Made by a program: the position numbers and the translations under genes. 64,000 bases of DNA from Symsagittifera roscoffensis (taxonomy: Eukaryota; Xenacoelomorpha; Acoela; Convolutidae). Of this stretch, positions 10,491-22,760 are shown piece after piece. Position 1 is the first letter of the stretch, and every line of letters starts with the position of its first letter. The DNA lies in contig NC_087066.1 of assembly GCF_963678635.1 (NCBI RefSeq), positions 63,308,282-63,372,281 on the forward strand, written 5' to 3'. Below the pieces are notes generated by a model. That model saw only the letters and a program-made list of their open reading frames with translations. It was not told the DNA's origin and ran no database searches.

Positions 10491-11404
10491 ACAACGGAAT
10501 TTAACTGAAATTAAAACAAAATCATAAGTTATTCACGAAAAAGTAATTTTGAGCCTGAACAAGTTTCAAGACTTTCCACTAAAAAAAACATAAGAAATCA
10601 TCTCGACCTATAAAAGAGTCCATGACTTGATCAAACCTGCAAATTTTACTAATTTACTACAAATCCTATATGGATCTAAAATTTCCTCAACGTTTGGTCA
10701 AAATGCTTGACGTATTTCAAATGGTATGAAAAATTCGCTATCAAACTGTTATTTAGCAAACTGCGGTTGATCTGAAGAGAAAAAACTGGGGGGCAATATA
10801 AATGAAACACTTTGGCTACAGCTAATTGAAAATTGAAATCGGATTCTCCAATTGATGAAAAAACAAAGGTCGAATTTAGTTTCGCAACTGAGTTAAGATT
10901 TAGATTAGAAGCCAATTTGATTCACACGCATTACAGCTCCGAATGCAAATCAAGCAGAGCTAAAGTAGATAATCATTTATCAGTTGTCAATGTCAATTTT
11001 CAGATGTCTCATCATCCTAATGTTTTAAATTGCTTAATGTTTGTTTTAACTTTTTAACTTCCTTTTAAGATTGTTTTTTATTGTCAATCATTAATCACAG
11101 AATTAGGCTGCTCTATTGTTTTGAGGTACTTTACAGAGCAAAAATTGAAATGGCAGCCTATTTTTGGTGCCCTAAATACTCAGAAATCAACAATTGAAAA
11201 AATATACAATCATTTAAGTTTTTTTTGTTAAAAAGTTAGTCCGACTATTTGGTTAACGAAGAACGCAGAGCATGCAACAAAAAGCAAAGCAGCATTTTTG
11301 GTTATAATTTTCCGTTTCTAAATGAATCTAGAAAAACTTCTAAGCAACTCCGACTATTTGTTTGTAATTTCTGAACAAAGGTAGTAATGCAATATTATTT
11401 TAAC
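10491..11404. other. Gene-free spacer
   Basis: AT-rich sequence with no supported gene. Overlapping open frames on opposite strands (10676-10915 and 10833-11057) have no recognisable domain. Confidence 0.4.
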
Positions 11405-11815
11405 CAATAAAATCATACAAATGCATGACATTTACTTTTTTTGATCCGACTTTTGAACAAAATGACTGGTATTTCTGCTTGATGGCTTTTTTTTACTTCA
11501 AGGTATTATTTTTAATTCAAGGCATCATCTGAGAGCTATTGAAGTTTTGAACTCAAATTTGAAAAGCTATAATACCCAGTGGTTATTTTCCTTTCTGATT
11601 TTTCGGAAACTGGTATTTTTTAAGTAAGTTTCTTAGTCTCTCTAAAAATCGAACACAACTGCGGATATTATTCGTACTATTGATAAGTTAATAGAGGTTT
11701 TTTTCACCTTCAAATGTGAATTGAGTCATGCGGTTTGGTCTATTTGATATTTTGCGATTTGCTAGATTTATAACTTGGTACTTTACATAGCGTGTGGGCG
11801 GATGGTGTTTGAAAA
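11405..11815 (-). repeat. Probable decayed family A copy (inverted)
   Basis: In order on the minus strand: a block with TTTGAACTCAAATTTGAAAAGCTAT followed by a GTGGTTATTTTC word, and at about 11777-11812 ACTTTACATAGCGTGTGGGCGGATGG, which corresponds to the C-run block of family A. The CG core between them is not recognisable, so the call is tentative. Confidence 0.35.
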
Positions 11816-11879
11816 AAATCTGAAAAAATATTTCATTTTTTGAAAATTTCATCAGTTGTCATTAAAACGAACACTTATT

Positions 11880-12167
11880 GGATCTTGTTAATTATTCCCC
11901 CGCCCCCCTTTTGGACCTTGTTAACTATCCCCCCCCCTATGCATTATTGTTTTTGACAACCATTTGGGTATAAAAAATGCATTTCAAAAAGGTCAACAAT
12001 TAGGTGGGTTTTCATTTTCGTGCGTATTACTCACTATTTATATAATACTCACGTAAAAATTTTTAAATATATATATTTTCTGAAAATTTTCTTAAGCTAT
12101 TGAAAATGTGGCCGCCAACGTTGAATTTTTGAAATCGAAATAAGGGGGAAAATAGTTAACAAGATCC
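11880..12167. repeat. Direct plus inverted copies of a C-rich word
   Basis: GGATCTTGTTAATTATTCCCCC (11880 on) is followed 33 bp later by GGACCTTGTTAACTATCCCCCC (11913 on). An inverted copy, GGGGGAAAATAGTTAACAAGATCC, lies at 12143-12166. The inverted pair encloses about 210 bp. This could be the edges of a small TIR element or a partial inverted duplication; I found no convincing target duplication. Confidence 0.55.
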
Positions 12168-12469
12168 CACTTCTCATTAGAGCTTAAACAGCCGTTGGAA
12201 CTTTCAGGGCTGGATAAGTTCTTAGTTTTTACTCCTGTAACAAGATGCCTAAAAAATTGTAGATAAATCGATATATAATTTTTTTTTTCGATAAAAAAAT
12301 CCTTGAATGAACCGACTGCCATTAAAATTCAATGATAATTTTATTTAGAAAACAATCATTTTTTCTGATTTTTGCTGTTTAGATGTATCCCCTCTACCAC
12401 TAGCTATGGAAAGTTCTAAGTATTACACTTTCCGCGTGTTAACGCTGAACAAAGTTCAAACTGCTTGTC

Positions 12470-13233
12470 TCAGTTCATTTTGAAAGAATTAGTTTATCGC
12501 TTACGCTTCAATAGAACAAAAAGGGGGTTGAGAAATTAGACGACAAGCAAATTAGACGGAGGCTTTTAAAAGGAAATTAGGTATTTTGCAAAACTGCAAC
12601 TATGAGAAAATAGACGAAAGTGAGAGAGATTAAAATAGCTTGCAGACAAATTGCGGAGAAAAAATAAAATTATTTGCAGACAACAGTTTAATTTCGGTGG
12701 CCAAAAATTTTACATGTCAATCATGATTAATTTATTCAACTCAAAACGCTCCTGTAATTTTCGGATTTGACATTTTATGTTCATTTAAACTAAATGCTTT
12801 GATAGGTATTGTCATTTTATGTTCTTTTTTAAATTGTGAAACTTGACTCTTAAGAAAAAATTTGCTGGCCCTTTCATTTTCATAGCAGTGACGTCTAAAA
12901 TGACGGATCTGTAAAAAAAAATTCGTCTCATTTCGTTTTTTGTATCATCCGTCTAATTTGCTTATCGTCTAATTTCCTAGGCCCCGAACAAAATATATCG
13001 CACGTAAATCCCAACCCAATTTGAAATATAGTAACCAATAAAATAACCTCAACTTCAATCCATAATAAGTTTGTTAAAATTGATCACAGGTAAAACACAT
13101 TTTTATTTTGAGCTCCAGACAGATAATAATATCTTAAGCTTGTATAAAAATTTCCATCAAAATCATAATCGACTAAAAAAAATAACCAACCCAAGCGTAC
13201 TTATTCTGTGTTTCTTGGAAAACTGGAGCAAAA
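12470..13233 (+). repeat. Family A copy, split by a transposon
   Basis: The left part (to 12521) has the family words CGCTTACGCTTCAATAGAACAAAA. The right part (from 12986) continues AACAAAATATATCGCACGTAAAT and then GATCACAGGTAAAACA, GAGCTCCAGAC and an ending ...GGAAAACTGGAGCAAAA. The two parts join exactly to the order of A1 and A8 once 12522-12985 and one 8-bp repeat are removed. Confidence 0.8.
12522..12985. mobile_element. hAT-like MITE nested in family A (464 bp)
   Basis: Termini AGGGGGTTGAGAAATTAGACG and the inverse of GGGGCCTAGGAAATTAGACG form an inverted repeat of nearly 40 bp (about 12522-12560 and 12949-12985), in which GAAATTAGACGA.AAGCAAATTAGACGGA is almost perfect. The element is flanked by a perfect 8-bp direct repeat GAACAAAA at 12514-12521 and 12986-12993. 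Eight-base duplication and G-rich tips suggest hAT. It is a different family from M. No transposase is encoded. Confidence 0.88.
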
Positions 13234-14458
13234 ATGGAGGCCTGTTTAGGTATCTATCAGATGTGAATGCCTGGTTAGATGTAGAGATCAAAGTGTAGTT
13301 AGACATGCTTATAGGGTGGAAACGTGCTGAAATGCTGAGCTAGTACCGATGCTGTCAACAGAACTCAAGAAACCAGCTGCTATCAAAAAGTGTGTGCACA
13401 AGAGCCACAAAAGTCGGCTGTCTAAAATTTTTATCTTTTATGTTTTTTCTGTAATTTTTTGAGAATTTTCTGAATTTGTTAAAATTATAAACTTCAGTTT
13501 GCAATTTACTAAACTTGTTGATGCTTACATTCATATGCTGGTGTTTAGTGATATCCTAAAGGTAGAACACAAAAACTAGACAATTTTCAGCGGAAAAAAT
13601 TGGTTAAAAACCAATATCCTTACTTTTTGTTAAAAGTTTTTGCCCACAGCTTAGGACTCAAATTTAGGAGTAATATTTAGAAGCAAGTAATAACTTATCG
13701 ATGAGATTTCTGTAAACGCCCGCTGTCAAAGTACTGTAAAAATCAAGAATTTAGCCAATGGTCTTTTTTGAAAAACTGTAACGCATCGTCCAGAAGTTTT
13801 CAGTCTAAGCGGCTCGAAATTTTTGGCCTAATTTTTATCGAAAGAAAATCTTCGCGTGGTTACCAGAAGATTTTTAGCTTATCTGACGCCAAACTTATAC
13901 ATAGTCGTCAAACTGTCCTAATGTGCCATCTAAATAAAAGTTCTCTTCTTCTATGTTTTTAGTTTGTTCCCGGCAATTTAGGTATACCAAACTGCTTTAA
14001 GAGTTAAATTGCTGCAAAATTGTTTCTCTCTGCCGACCATTATCCATATAATATGTAAAATTGTTCATTTCAGATTGCGTAAGAAGAGTGTTTTGTTTCT
14101 GTTGATGGAAGAAAAATTGGATGAATAGATATCTGCTGTTGATTGTAATATTCAAACTCTCACCTATATTTCTAAAGAATTTTTCTGAATTTTCATTTGT
14201 TTTCAATGTTAAAACGTAAGCACAGACTTTTAAATTTTTTGTGAAATTTAACAAAACACCAAAATGTCTTCTAGACGAAGACTGACATGTAGTTATATTT
14301 GGTTTCTTCTTCATATTAAACTTTTGTTTCATGGAGTTTCGATAAATATATAACCAACAACCGTGTTTTCATGGAAATATTTTTTGATTGAAATTTGGGC
14401 AACTTACTTGAGGCAACCTCATTTTTTTTGAGTATCGACCAAAATTGCTTTCTTCCAA
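13234..14458. other. Gene-free spacer
   Basis: AT-rich sequence. The minus-strand open frame at 13997-14332 (111 codons) has no recognisable domain, signal peptide or repeat and I do not call it. Confidence 0.45.
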
Positions 14459-14530
14459 CAGGGGCGGATCTAGGATTTTCTTGAGGGGGGGGCAGATTTT
14501 CAAAATTTTTCGAAAGTTTTGTCGACCTTA
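14459..14530 (+). mobile_element. Family M fragment M4 (left end only)
   Basis: CAGGGGCGGATCTAGGATTT, a G-run, then TTTCGAAAGTTTTGTCGACCTT; similarity to M2 stops at about 14530. This is the left ~70 bp of the MITE. Confidence 0.8.
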
Positions 14531-17050
14531 AAGTTGTAGAACTTTACACTAGCAAATACATGGTCGACGGACATTAATTATGACGTTGTAATCAAGCACG
14601 AAAATGATATCCAATGCTAGGCAGAACATGGTTCTAAGCAAAAAAAATATATATATTTTGAGTACTTCTCGATATATCTCAATTTCATCAGCTATTAAAA
14701 TTGGCTTATGAATGGCAATTATTGCAAACAGTATGTTTATCTTATACTAACAAAATCGTTGCACTCATGGCAATTAATTGTTTCCAAAACCTCACATCGA
14801 CATTTTGTCTGAGATTAATTTTACACTTAAAAAAATCATTATAATTTACTGAAACCGGTTTTACTAGGTCTCAGTGATCTGGGATTTAATCGAAGTTAAT
14901 CAAATTGGTACGTGTTTGAGTAAAATAACAGTTAAAGTTTATTAATGATCAGTTATATCGCACAAGCTTTTAAATGCTAAATGTTGACATACATGCACGT
15001 TTTTATTCTTTGGAGAAAAATTATTGATTTGGCCACATTGTTGAAGAGTGAATACCATTCGAGCCTTGAAAGCTACGTATAGCCACCAACTTCAGGCATT
15101 AGGCAACTTTTTAGGCATTAATTAAATGATACCAATAATTAGAAGCTATTTATAGCACCAACAATATTGGCATAAATCTAGGGCGGAATGGGTCGAAAAT
15201 TTTGTTCGCCCATTTTTTTAAATGAATAAGTCTTACAATGAAGCAGTTTTAAGAACTTCGTGAATTGAGATTTACTTTTAAATGTTATTCTGCTAGTGTA
15301 TTTTTTGTAACTTTTTGCCCAAGCGAAACCCAAAATCTTTCTATTAGTTCCTCTATGTTCACGTCGAGGATTCCGAAGGTAAGAAACTGTTCGCCTTAAA
15401 TGGCTTTCTACAAATTTACATTGGCTAGTTGATACATCAATGGTTTCAACCCAAGTTTGCTGTCCGCTTCGAATCCAACTGGAAAAGATTTTGTCAGTCA
15501 AGAAACCGCCTTAGTTTGAAATGAAAATGACTCGAAAATTAATTCAGTTTAAGCTCCTGACCTTCCGCAGTTTATCATTGCTATAGTGATTGAAAATTAA
15601 AAACAATAAGCAAGCGCTACAGGTTCAGTAGAATGAGTTAGGCTCCATAGGTGTCCAGAACAAAATTTTTTTCCTAAGATTGCAGATTTAAATTCTCAAC
15701 CAGTTTGAACTGTTTCAGAAGGTCTTAGGAAAGATCACCCACCAGTTTGGATTTTTTAAATAGAATATAAACATTTGCATGGTCATGAAAATTGTTATAA
15801 ATTAAAATCAGTAAACCATTTAGGTGGATCACTCAAGTTTCTAAATAGTATACATATTTAAAAAACAATTTTTGTGTTCCACCATAATCATTTTTTCAAG
15901 TATTTTGCGACGGATTTTTTAAACATAAATATTTTGACGCTGAGGTTTTTCAGCATAAAAGGACTGATTTTTTTTCTGTCTTTAAACTTTTTCAAAAACA
16001 ATTCACGCCCTTTTCTCTATAAAATTTCTTTCCCTGATTAATTGGGAGACCGCACCTCTTAAAATTTAACAGAAAAAAACTCTTTATCTACTATCATATT
16101 TGTTTTGTTTCGCACCTGCGAGTGCTTCTGATTGAAAATGCTATTTTGTCTCTACTATCATAAAAAAATCTCTTGCATCTTCAGTTGGGCTTAAGCCCGT
16201 GAAATTTTCGAGAATTTATTGTGAATATGCAACTACGTTCGCCAATTGTGTTTTGTCTTAGATAAATTTAGCTATTATTACCTAAAGCTTAGGATATTTT
16301 GTGTACTGGTTAATTTTGAGGGCCATTGGCTTTAAAAAATATAGCTTTTTCTTGAATATAACCTTAATCAGATGAGGACGCGTAAGATTTTTTGAAAAAA
16401 ATTTTTTTTGGTGTTTTGCTGCGGGAAAGAATAGTTAATTCGGGTTTATTTTGGTTTGGATGTTTGAACACGATGGTAACTTGAACTTTTTGGATGTTGG
16501 CATTGTAACATATAACTTTTGTGGATTTACTTACGATAACGAGCTTTAAAATCAAAGCTGTTGTTTTCAGTAGATGGAAATTTGACATCATTTTTTGTGG
16601 CATTTCTTATTATTCTGAAAATTTCTATGAATGTTTCAGTCTAGTCGAAACTTTCCGTTTTTTTTAGCTTTAAATGTACTTGTAATTTTACTTTCTTTTT
16701 AAAGTTTTCTACTATGATTAGTATGATTTGTTGAAAAAAAAAAGATAAGTCCAGCTTATTCCAAAATGCATTAACACAATTAGGAGTAAGTAAAGAGAAA
16801 TTGGTTTGGTTTCAGTTAAATTTTGATCTAAATTACATTAACTGTGATTGTTTTGATAAACTATAGAATAATTCCGGCTTCCTTAGGTTTTATATATCAT
16901 TGAGGATTTCAATATGATAGATTTTTGATGAAGATTTACCTTGCATTAGTTCTTGTACTAATAGTTTTCAGTTTTTTTACGTAACTTGTGTTTATTTTGA
17001 CCAAATTGTAGATAATTTTTTTTTAAGTCTGCGTTTCATTTTTCTTAGTT
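14531..17050. other. Gene-free spacer with one unexplained open frame
   Basis: Mostly AT-rich unique sequence. The 107-codon frame on the minus strand at 15178-15501 is visibly less AT-rich than its surroundings and contains a TTTTCCAG acceptor-like word near 15486, but no family is recognised; see the finding. Another minus-strand frame at 16364-16603 has no recognisable domain. Confidence 0.4.
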
Positions 17051-17780
17051 GGGATTATATGGATCAATTTGTTAGTAAAAATGAGCTAAATTGGAGTTTT
17101 ATTGATCTTAAATGGCCTAATTTGACCAATTTAGCTTATTTTTTTCCTAATTTAGCTTATTTTTACCTTAAATTTTTATCTTATTTTTTTTTATCTTAAA
17201 TGGCCTATTTTGAACAAAATTGGGTGAATTTTTGGGTAAATTTTAAGTTTACTTATGTAAATTTAGCTAATTTCTACCGAGTTTGGATGAGTTTTATATA
17301 AATTCAATGTTTTTTTTACCTTAACTGGCTTTATTTTAGCCAAAATTTGATCAACCTTAGACTAAAACTGAATTAAAGTTGCTTAAAACGCTTAATTTTG
17401 GCTGGAATTGGGTGAGTTTTTGGTTAATTTGAAACTAACTTATTGTAATTGGGCTTAATTTGACATAAATTGGGCAATATTTTGTTAAAATTGAGGTTTA
17501 TTTACATTTATAGGATTTATTTTGACCGCAATTGGTCTAGGTTTTGTTAAATGTAAGTATTTTTAGCTTAATTGGAAGGGACTTCTTTTGACTGAAATTG
17601 GACAAAATTTTGTTAAAATGGATGTTTTTCTAGCTTAATTGGATTTATTTTGGCCAAAATTGGACCAAACTTTTTCAAAATGGAAGTTTATCCAACTTAC
17701 TTGGACTCAAAATAACTTAACTTGGGGAATTTTTAGTTATTTTAAAATTTATTTAGCTTATCTGTGCACTTTTTTTGTAA
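17051..17780. repeat. Degenerate tandem repeat, about 61-67 bp period
   Basis: A block of T-rich DNA in which the same phrase recurs: TTAGCTTAATTGGATTTATTTTG, then ACCAAAATTGGACAAAATTTTGTTAAAATGGAAGTTTA. Clear AGCTTA/AACTTA landmarks lie at 17565, 17632, 17694 and 17755. The left half of the block has the same words in looser spacing. This is an old, decayed minisatellite and not a coding region. Confidence 0.7.
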
Positions 17781-20067
17781 TTTTAACCTAAAATTAGTAC
17801 AATTTCAGTGAGCTTCACTCAATTTGATTGTCCAAAAAAGAATATATCTGAACAAAAACACCTTATTTTTCCTTCCCTAGTGAGTGAAGATAGTTGCTTC
17901 CCGAATTTGGACCAAAATTTCTCTTCCTGTTGAGATAATTTAGTTTAGGGATAAGTTAAATCAGGTTAAAGGATAAGCCTCGCAGAAGGGTGAAAAAAAA
18001 ATAAAGCACAATTGCAAAATGAGGGATTGAGAATAAATCTCAATTTAGCACAGGTTTGATTCTGTATATGATTGGTTAAATTAATTTAATAATCATTTAG
18101 AGTACACTTAGGTTGCACACAGGACCTCTTACATCCTTTTCAAGAATGAAGTAAAAAAAACTAATGAAATTTCTGAGCTATTTCGGAATCTCTGATGAAA
18201 CGATAACCCTGTAAATAGTTAATTTAACATATTTTAGCTGTCAGTTAAGGACTGATGAGCGGGAGAGGAGGCCTTGATACTCTTGGCTCTATCAAGGACT
18301 ATCTGGCAAAAGGGCGGTCAATTAAGTTACGGGCCCTAAAGATAGATAACCTCTGTCTCTAGCTTTTTGAAGTTGGAAACTGACTAACAGAAACTGACTT
18401 TCCTATAATTCTGCACTAACTAAATTTATTATTTTTTTGTTTTCAGACCTATTTAATTTTTACGGAATAATTTTCTGCTCAATTCGCACCAGGTTTACTA
18501 AAAGAAACAATTGGGTCGGTTGATAGATCCTTTTGTTTCAATAAGCAATTACAGTGACGCATAAATCTCAAACTAGATTTTAGCATAGATAATATTCGAT
18601 CTGGTCCATGAGTTAAAATAATAATTGTATAAACAGAAAATTAAAAATGTTGATTTTAAAAAAATACACAAGTTATAAATGGATGAACAACTGTCTCAAA
18701 AACCAAAAAAGATTTGGGGTTTTTAGGTTAAGTTACATTAATTTAAGTTGAAGTAAAACATATGAATCTTACCTCTGTCAGTTCTGGAATTGAGATTTGC
18801 AACTTGCAGATTTTTTATTAGAAAAATCAATAATTTAAAAGATCAGGGCAATTTATCAGTGTTGCACCTGCCTTAATTAACTAAAAACTCAAAGTTTTTT
18901 TGGACGGATCGCAAAAGCACTGGGAGTTTTTTTGCCTCGCCGTCTGCTGTTCAAGGCAAGACAGTAAAACAGTCCGCATAAGTGGCAATTTACTTGTTTC
19001 AATATCCAGGCCAAAGCAACAGAAAAAATCGAGTCCAATCTTGAAAACATTACTTGAATCGGAAGAGTATTTAAAAAGTTAGAAACGTAAGTTGCACCAT
19101 AAGTTAGTGTAGTATTTGCAATACTACAGGGTGTTGCTGTTAAATGATTTTGGATTTAATAGTAAATGTTTTGAGAATCCTTGTTGTCTACGACGACTTT
19201 CATTTTCAATTTATTTTTTGCTTTTTCTAATTTTTCAGGTAATTCTATCTAGTCAAAGAAAAGACTATTGTTTTCAAAATTAACAAAAATTTGACTTTTT
19301 TTTCATTTCAAGTGGGCTTTAGTTTGATTGAAATACATATTAGTTGATCTTGTTTGATCGCCAATTGTTTTCAATTTGATCTTAGTTGATAACAGCAGAT
19401 TGATTCTGATTTGGTTTCAACTTCAATGCAGTTTCAAATACTGTGTTCATCCTGATATAATTCTGAAGCCATCGAAATGAATTGTATTTCAGTATTTGGT
19501 TTACTTTCAAGATTTTTTTGCTAGATGATTTTCTTTTTGAATTGTTTTTTTTTCTGAAATCAATTATAAACTAAGTTTTTCCTACAATATTCAAAACAAT
19601 TAAATCATTTCGTTATCAAAACTAATCAACCATTTCGTAACGATTAGGCCATTAAAACATTAAACCAATTCTGAAGTCAATTTTAAAAATTTTAAAACTA
19701 AGTTTCTTCTACAATATTTAAAACCATTACACCATTTCGTTATTTTTTATCATTTAAGTTGAATTTTAATTTTTTTTCGGTTGTTTTTATTCTAACATGA
19801 ACCATGATAAACGACTTAATGTTTTTAAACACGTTTATAACCATAATTAGAATCAAAGGTCCTTTTTTTTCTTAATCAAACTTTAGCAATGTTTGATTCA
19901 ACAAATAAATAGCCAACGGTATGAATATTCACTATCCTAAATGATACCAATTGGATCTGAAAAACGATACCACTTTCTTGATAGTTCCGAATTAAAACCA
20001 CCTAGATCTAAAAAAATGTGTTGGTTGTTTTGCGCATAACTAACATCAAAAACATCAAAACGAACAT
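17781..20067. other. Gene-free spacer
   Basis: AT-rich sequence. A GC-richer patch at 18245-18360 is not a repeat found elsewhere in the window. A perfect 8-bp hairpin (GTAGTATT/AATACTAC) lies near 19109-19127. The open frame at 18900-19082 has no recognisable domain. Confidence 0.4.
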
Positions 20068-20341
20068 CAAGGGCGGATCTAGGATTTTCTCGAGGGGGGG
20101 GGGGCGGATTTTCAAAAAAAATGTAAATTTTGTCGACTTTTTTCTAGGTCGACCAAATTGATTTTCTGAGCTCTCCCAAATCACTATAAAGACCCATAAA
20201 GACCCCATTTTGACCAAATCTCTGCGCCGCAGGCAAATTTAAAAAAACAGGCCAAGAAAGTCATTTTCATGCACATTTTGGAAAATTTCGACCAAAGAAT
20301 CGCGTTTTTTCGGCGCGCGCTCTTCCCTCAAAATTAGTATA
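20068..20341 (+). mobile_element. Family M copy M5 (3'-truncated)
   Basis: Starts CAAGGGCGGATCTAGGATTT with an expanded G-run, then TTTTGTCGACTTT, GAGCTCTCCCAAA, GCGCCGCAGGCAAA and TCGGCGCGCGCTC. It stops at the AAATTAGTATA word where M2 continues for another ~150 bp. It carries a single copy of the unit that is expanded eight-fold in M1. Confidence 0.8.
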
Positions 20342-21769
20342 AGTTTCCAACTCATATACATAATTAGTTTTACTAGAGTTTTTCAAGTAAATACTTCGAT
20401 CAAAATAATAGACAATTTTATTGCTTTCTGTAGTTATGTTAAACAAACATCTATAAAAATATAAGAAATTTTTGCAATCGTCTGTTTAAGAAATTTCAAC
20501 GAAAACTTTTTTTTGTAAATATCATCATTTTTTGCTTATAATAAATAATTCATGGTATCTGATGCTTCTCGAAGTGTTGATACAGTTCCCTGTAGTTTTT
20601 TTGCCCAGAAAAGTTTCTATTTTCTCAAACATTTTAATATGATCAGAAGAAAAATACTGAACTATAATGTTTCCTCCTTTTAGAACTTCAAACGAATCAT
20701 ATGCGTTTTCCTGATGAAGTTTAGTTTAATTTTTTTGTTTTTTGTAAATCTATTTTAAATCCTTTAGATTTCACTCGTACTCTGTTTGCTAACTCCTCTC
20801 TGGTAAAAAGTGATATGCAAATTCTTGAAACTCCTCTCTTGGCTTTAATTTGATGATCAACTTCCTGTAATTTTGATAAAAATCAAATAGTTCTCATCTG
20901 ATCTTATTCTGATGTCATATAAATTATTAGTTTTGGCAGATAAATTAGTTAGTGATAATTGCATTTAAGTTCCAGCAGGCATCAAAATCACGTCTTCGGA
21001 AATAGTGCTTAACTCTAGGTAGGAATTAGTAGGTGTCAACTGACGTTTTTTGTTTGAAATTAGGTTCACCTTTTTATGTTTTTTTTTTTCAAAGAATAGA
21101 AATTTGAACTATTTCAATCAGTTGAAGGAAATAAATTAAATATTTATATCCCTGACTCCATTTCTCTCTTGTTATCAATTACAAAAACGTAAAAAATTTT
21201 CCCAGCAGATTCACCAATTTCTTTTGTATGTCATTTTGCCGATATGCCAACTATTCACACTCCTATTCTCTGGTTCAAAAATATAATTAGAATCCATTAC
21301 ATTGAATAGTTTGTGGAAGTAACTCATGGTAATCTTGAGCAAGAACAAAAAAAGTTAATTATTTGGCGTCTAGATCTGTTGAATGATGCCTTTTTTCAAT
21401 TTATATTATCTAACATGATGAATTGTAACAATTTTTTCCTGGACATTTGAAACTTTCTTCTATGTTATCAGAATTTCAAATTGAATTTCTCAAGCTCGCT
21501 GATAACGTTACACTGAAAAAAATTCAAAGCAATTATTTAAAATTTTGTATGAATCTCGATTAATTGATGCAAAAAAAAATATAGCGTATTATTTTGAATC
21601 ATGCAAAATAGCAAAACAATAGTCCAATCTGAAAGTTGGATTGCAGATTAAAAATTTTTTCTCAATTTAATCAAATTTAAGAGACTCTCAACAAAAACAT
21701 AACTTGTTAAAATTGGTTTTATTCGTTATTATGTCACTAAAACTGTTATCCTAGTAAAAAATATATGAC
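20342..21769. other. Gene-free spacer
   Basis: AT-rich sequence. I see no supported feature. Confidence 0.45.
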
Positions 21770-22015
21770 CTGTGATCTTTTTTGAAAAAAAAGTTTCACC
21801 TGTGATCGTTTTTCGTAAAATTATGGGGGTTTAAAGATTCGAATTTTGGCCAATTTGAGACAATTAACGCGCGATATATTTGTATTTAATTTGTCGTGTG
21901 GGGGTATGATCTCAATTTCAGAAAAGAAAATTCGTTCGATTTTTGTTGTACATTACTAATCCATACACCCTAAAAGGCAGTCGAAACTTTCAGGTTCTCG
22001 CCCTGATACGAGCAC
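21770..22015 (-). repeat. Family A fragment A7 (inverted)
   Basis: On the minus strand it runs from the CTCGTATCAGGGCGAGAACC start near 22015, through the GACTGCCTTTTAGGGTGTATGG block, to the GATCACAGGTGAAA word near 21800. The middle is compressed by deletion between the C-run block and the CG core, and the hairpin end is missing. Confidence 0.7.
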
Positions 22016-22329
22016 TCTGGTTTTTACTTGTGATTGAATGCGTAAAATGATGAAAAAATGATTATTTTGTTTTATAAACATATTTTCTGTCCTTTTTTTC
22101 TAAAATTTTCAATCCTCGAATTTTTTAACTTTCCGACGCAGTTATTTTACTAAAAAATAGACTGGTTTATTTTAACATCAATTGTGTCAAAATTATTCAA
22201 CTATTTGAGCAACACAATTAATTAAATTAATTGAAGCATTATTTTTGGCATTAATTTAGTCAGTTTTTGCAGGTTTTAATGTTAATTACCTTGTGTCACG
22301 TGGACAAAGCGTAAAATTTATGCTTAAAG
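22016..22329. other. Gene-free spacer
   Basis: AT-rich sequence. I see no supported feature. Confidence 0.4.
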
Positions 22330-22632
22330 ATCAGTACGATTTGAACAGGGGCAAATTAACTGTAATCCTTGCTTTCAGATGCAAATGATGAGGATTAAGA
22401 CCATTTCTCCACGGATGAAAGGACCAACACAAGAGCTGTACAGCTCATCACGGCGAACCGCTGTTGTGCCCCTGATTAAGAGTTACATGTATTTTATTTT
22501 TTGGTTATTTTTCTGGGCTGGTTAATGTTGCCTCACCCTCAAGCAACGAGCACGGATCATGGCGGGCCTGGAACATCCGACCTTTCGATTGAGAGGCGGT
22601 GACGTAACCACTTCACCACCGCTCCCCCTCTG
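22330..22632 (-). mobile_element. Possible tRNA-derived SINE (minus strand)
   Basis: Read on the minus strand, the right edge contains GGTGGTGAAGTGGTTA (about 22605-22620), one mismatch from box A, and about 30 nt later GGATGTTCCAGGCCCG (about 22563-22578) at the place of box B. A GC-richer body follows, including a GAGCTGTACAGCTC palindrome at 22432-22445. The patch is far richer in GC than its flanks. A pol III head plus an unrelated body is the layout of a tRNA-derived SINE. No second copy exists in the window, so the right edge and class are unproven. Confidence 0.4.
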
Positions 22633-22672
22633 AGTTTATGTCTAATTGTATTAGAGAGAATTTTGTAAATGA

Positions 22673-22760
22673 TCAAATGGAGCAATCAAAATGATTTCGT
22701 TTTACATTAAAAGCCTTCTGTCGCTCGGTTCCGACCACTATTACACAGATTGTGAATTCA
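22673..22760 (+). repeat. Family D repeat, copy 1
   Basis: The block GAGCAATCAAAATGATTTCGTT..TTAAAAGCCTTCTGTC...GGTTCCGACCACTATTACACAG recurs at 25571-25616 and 27890-27987. Function and class are unknown. Confidence 0.6.

Noticed and set aside
18190-18290. CTGATGA words suggesting a hammerhead ribozyme
   Set aside because: No CGAAA box with flanking stems at the required distance, and no cleavage-site stem was found.
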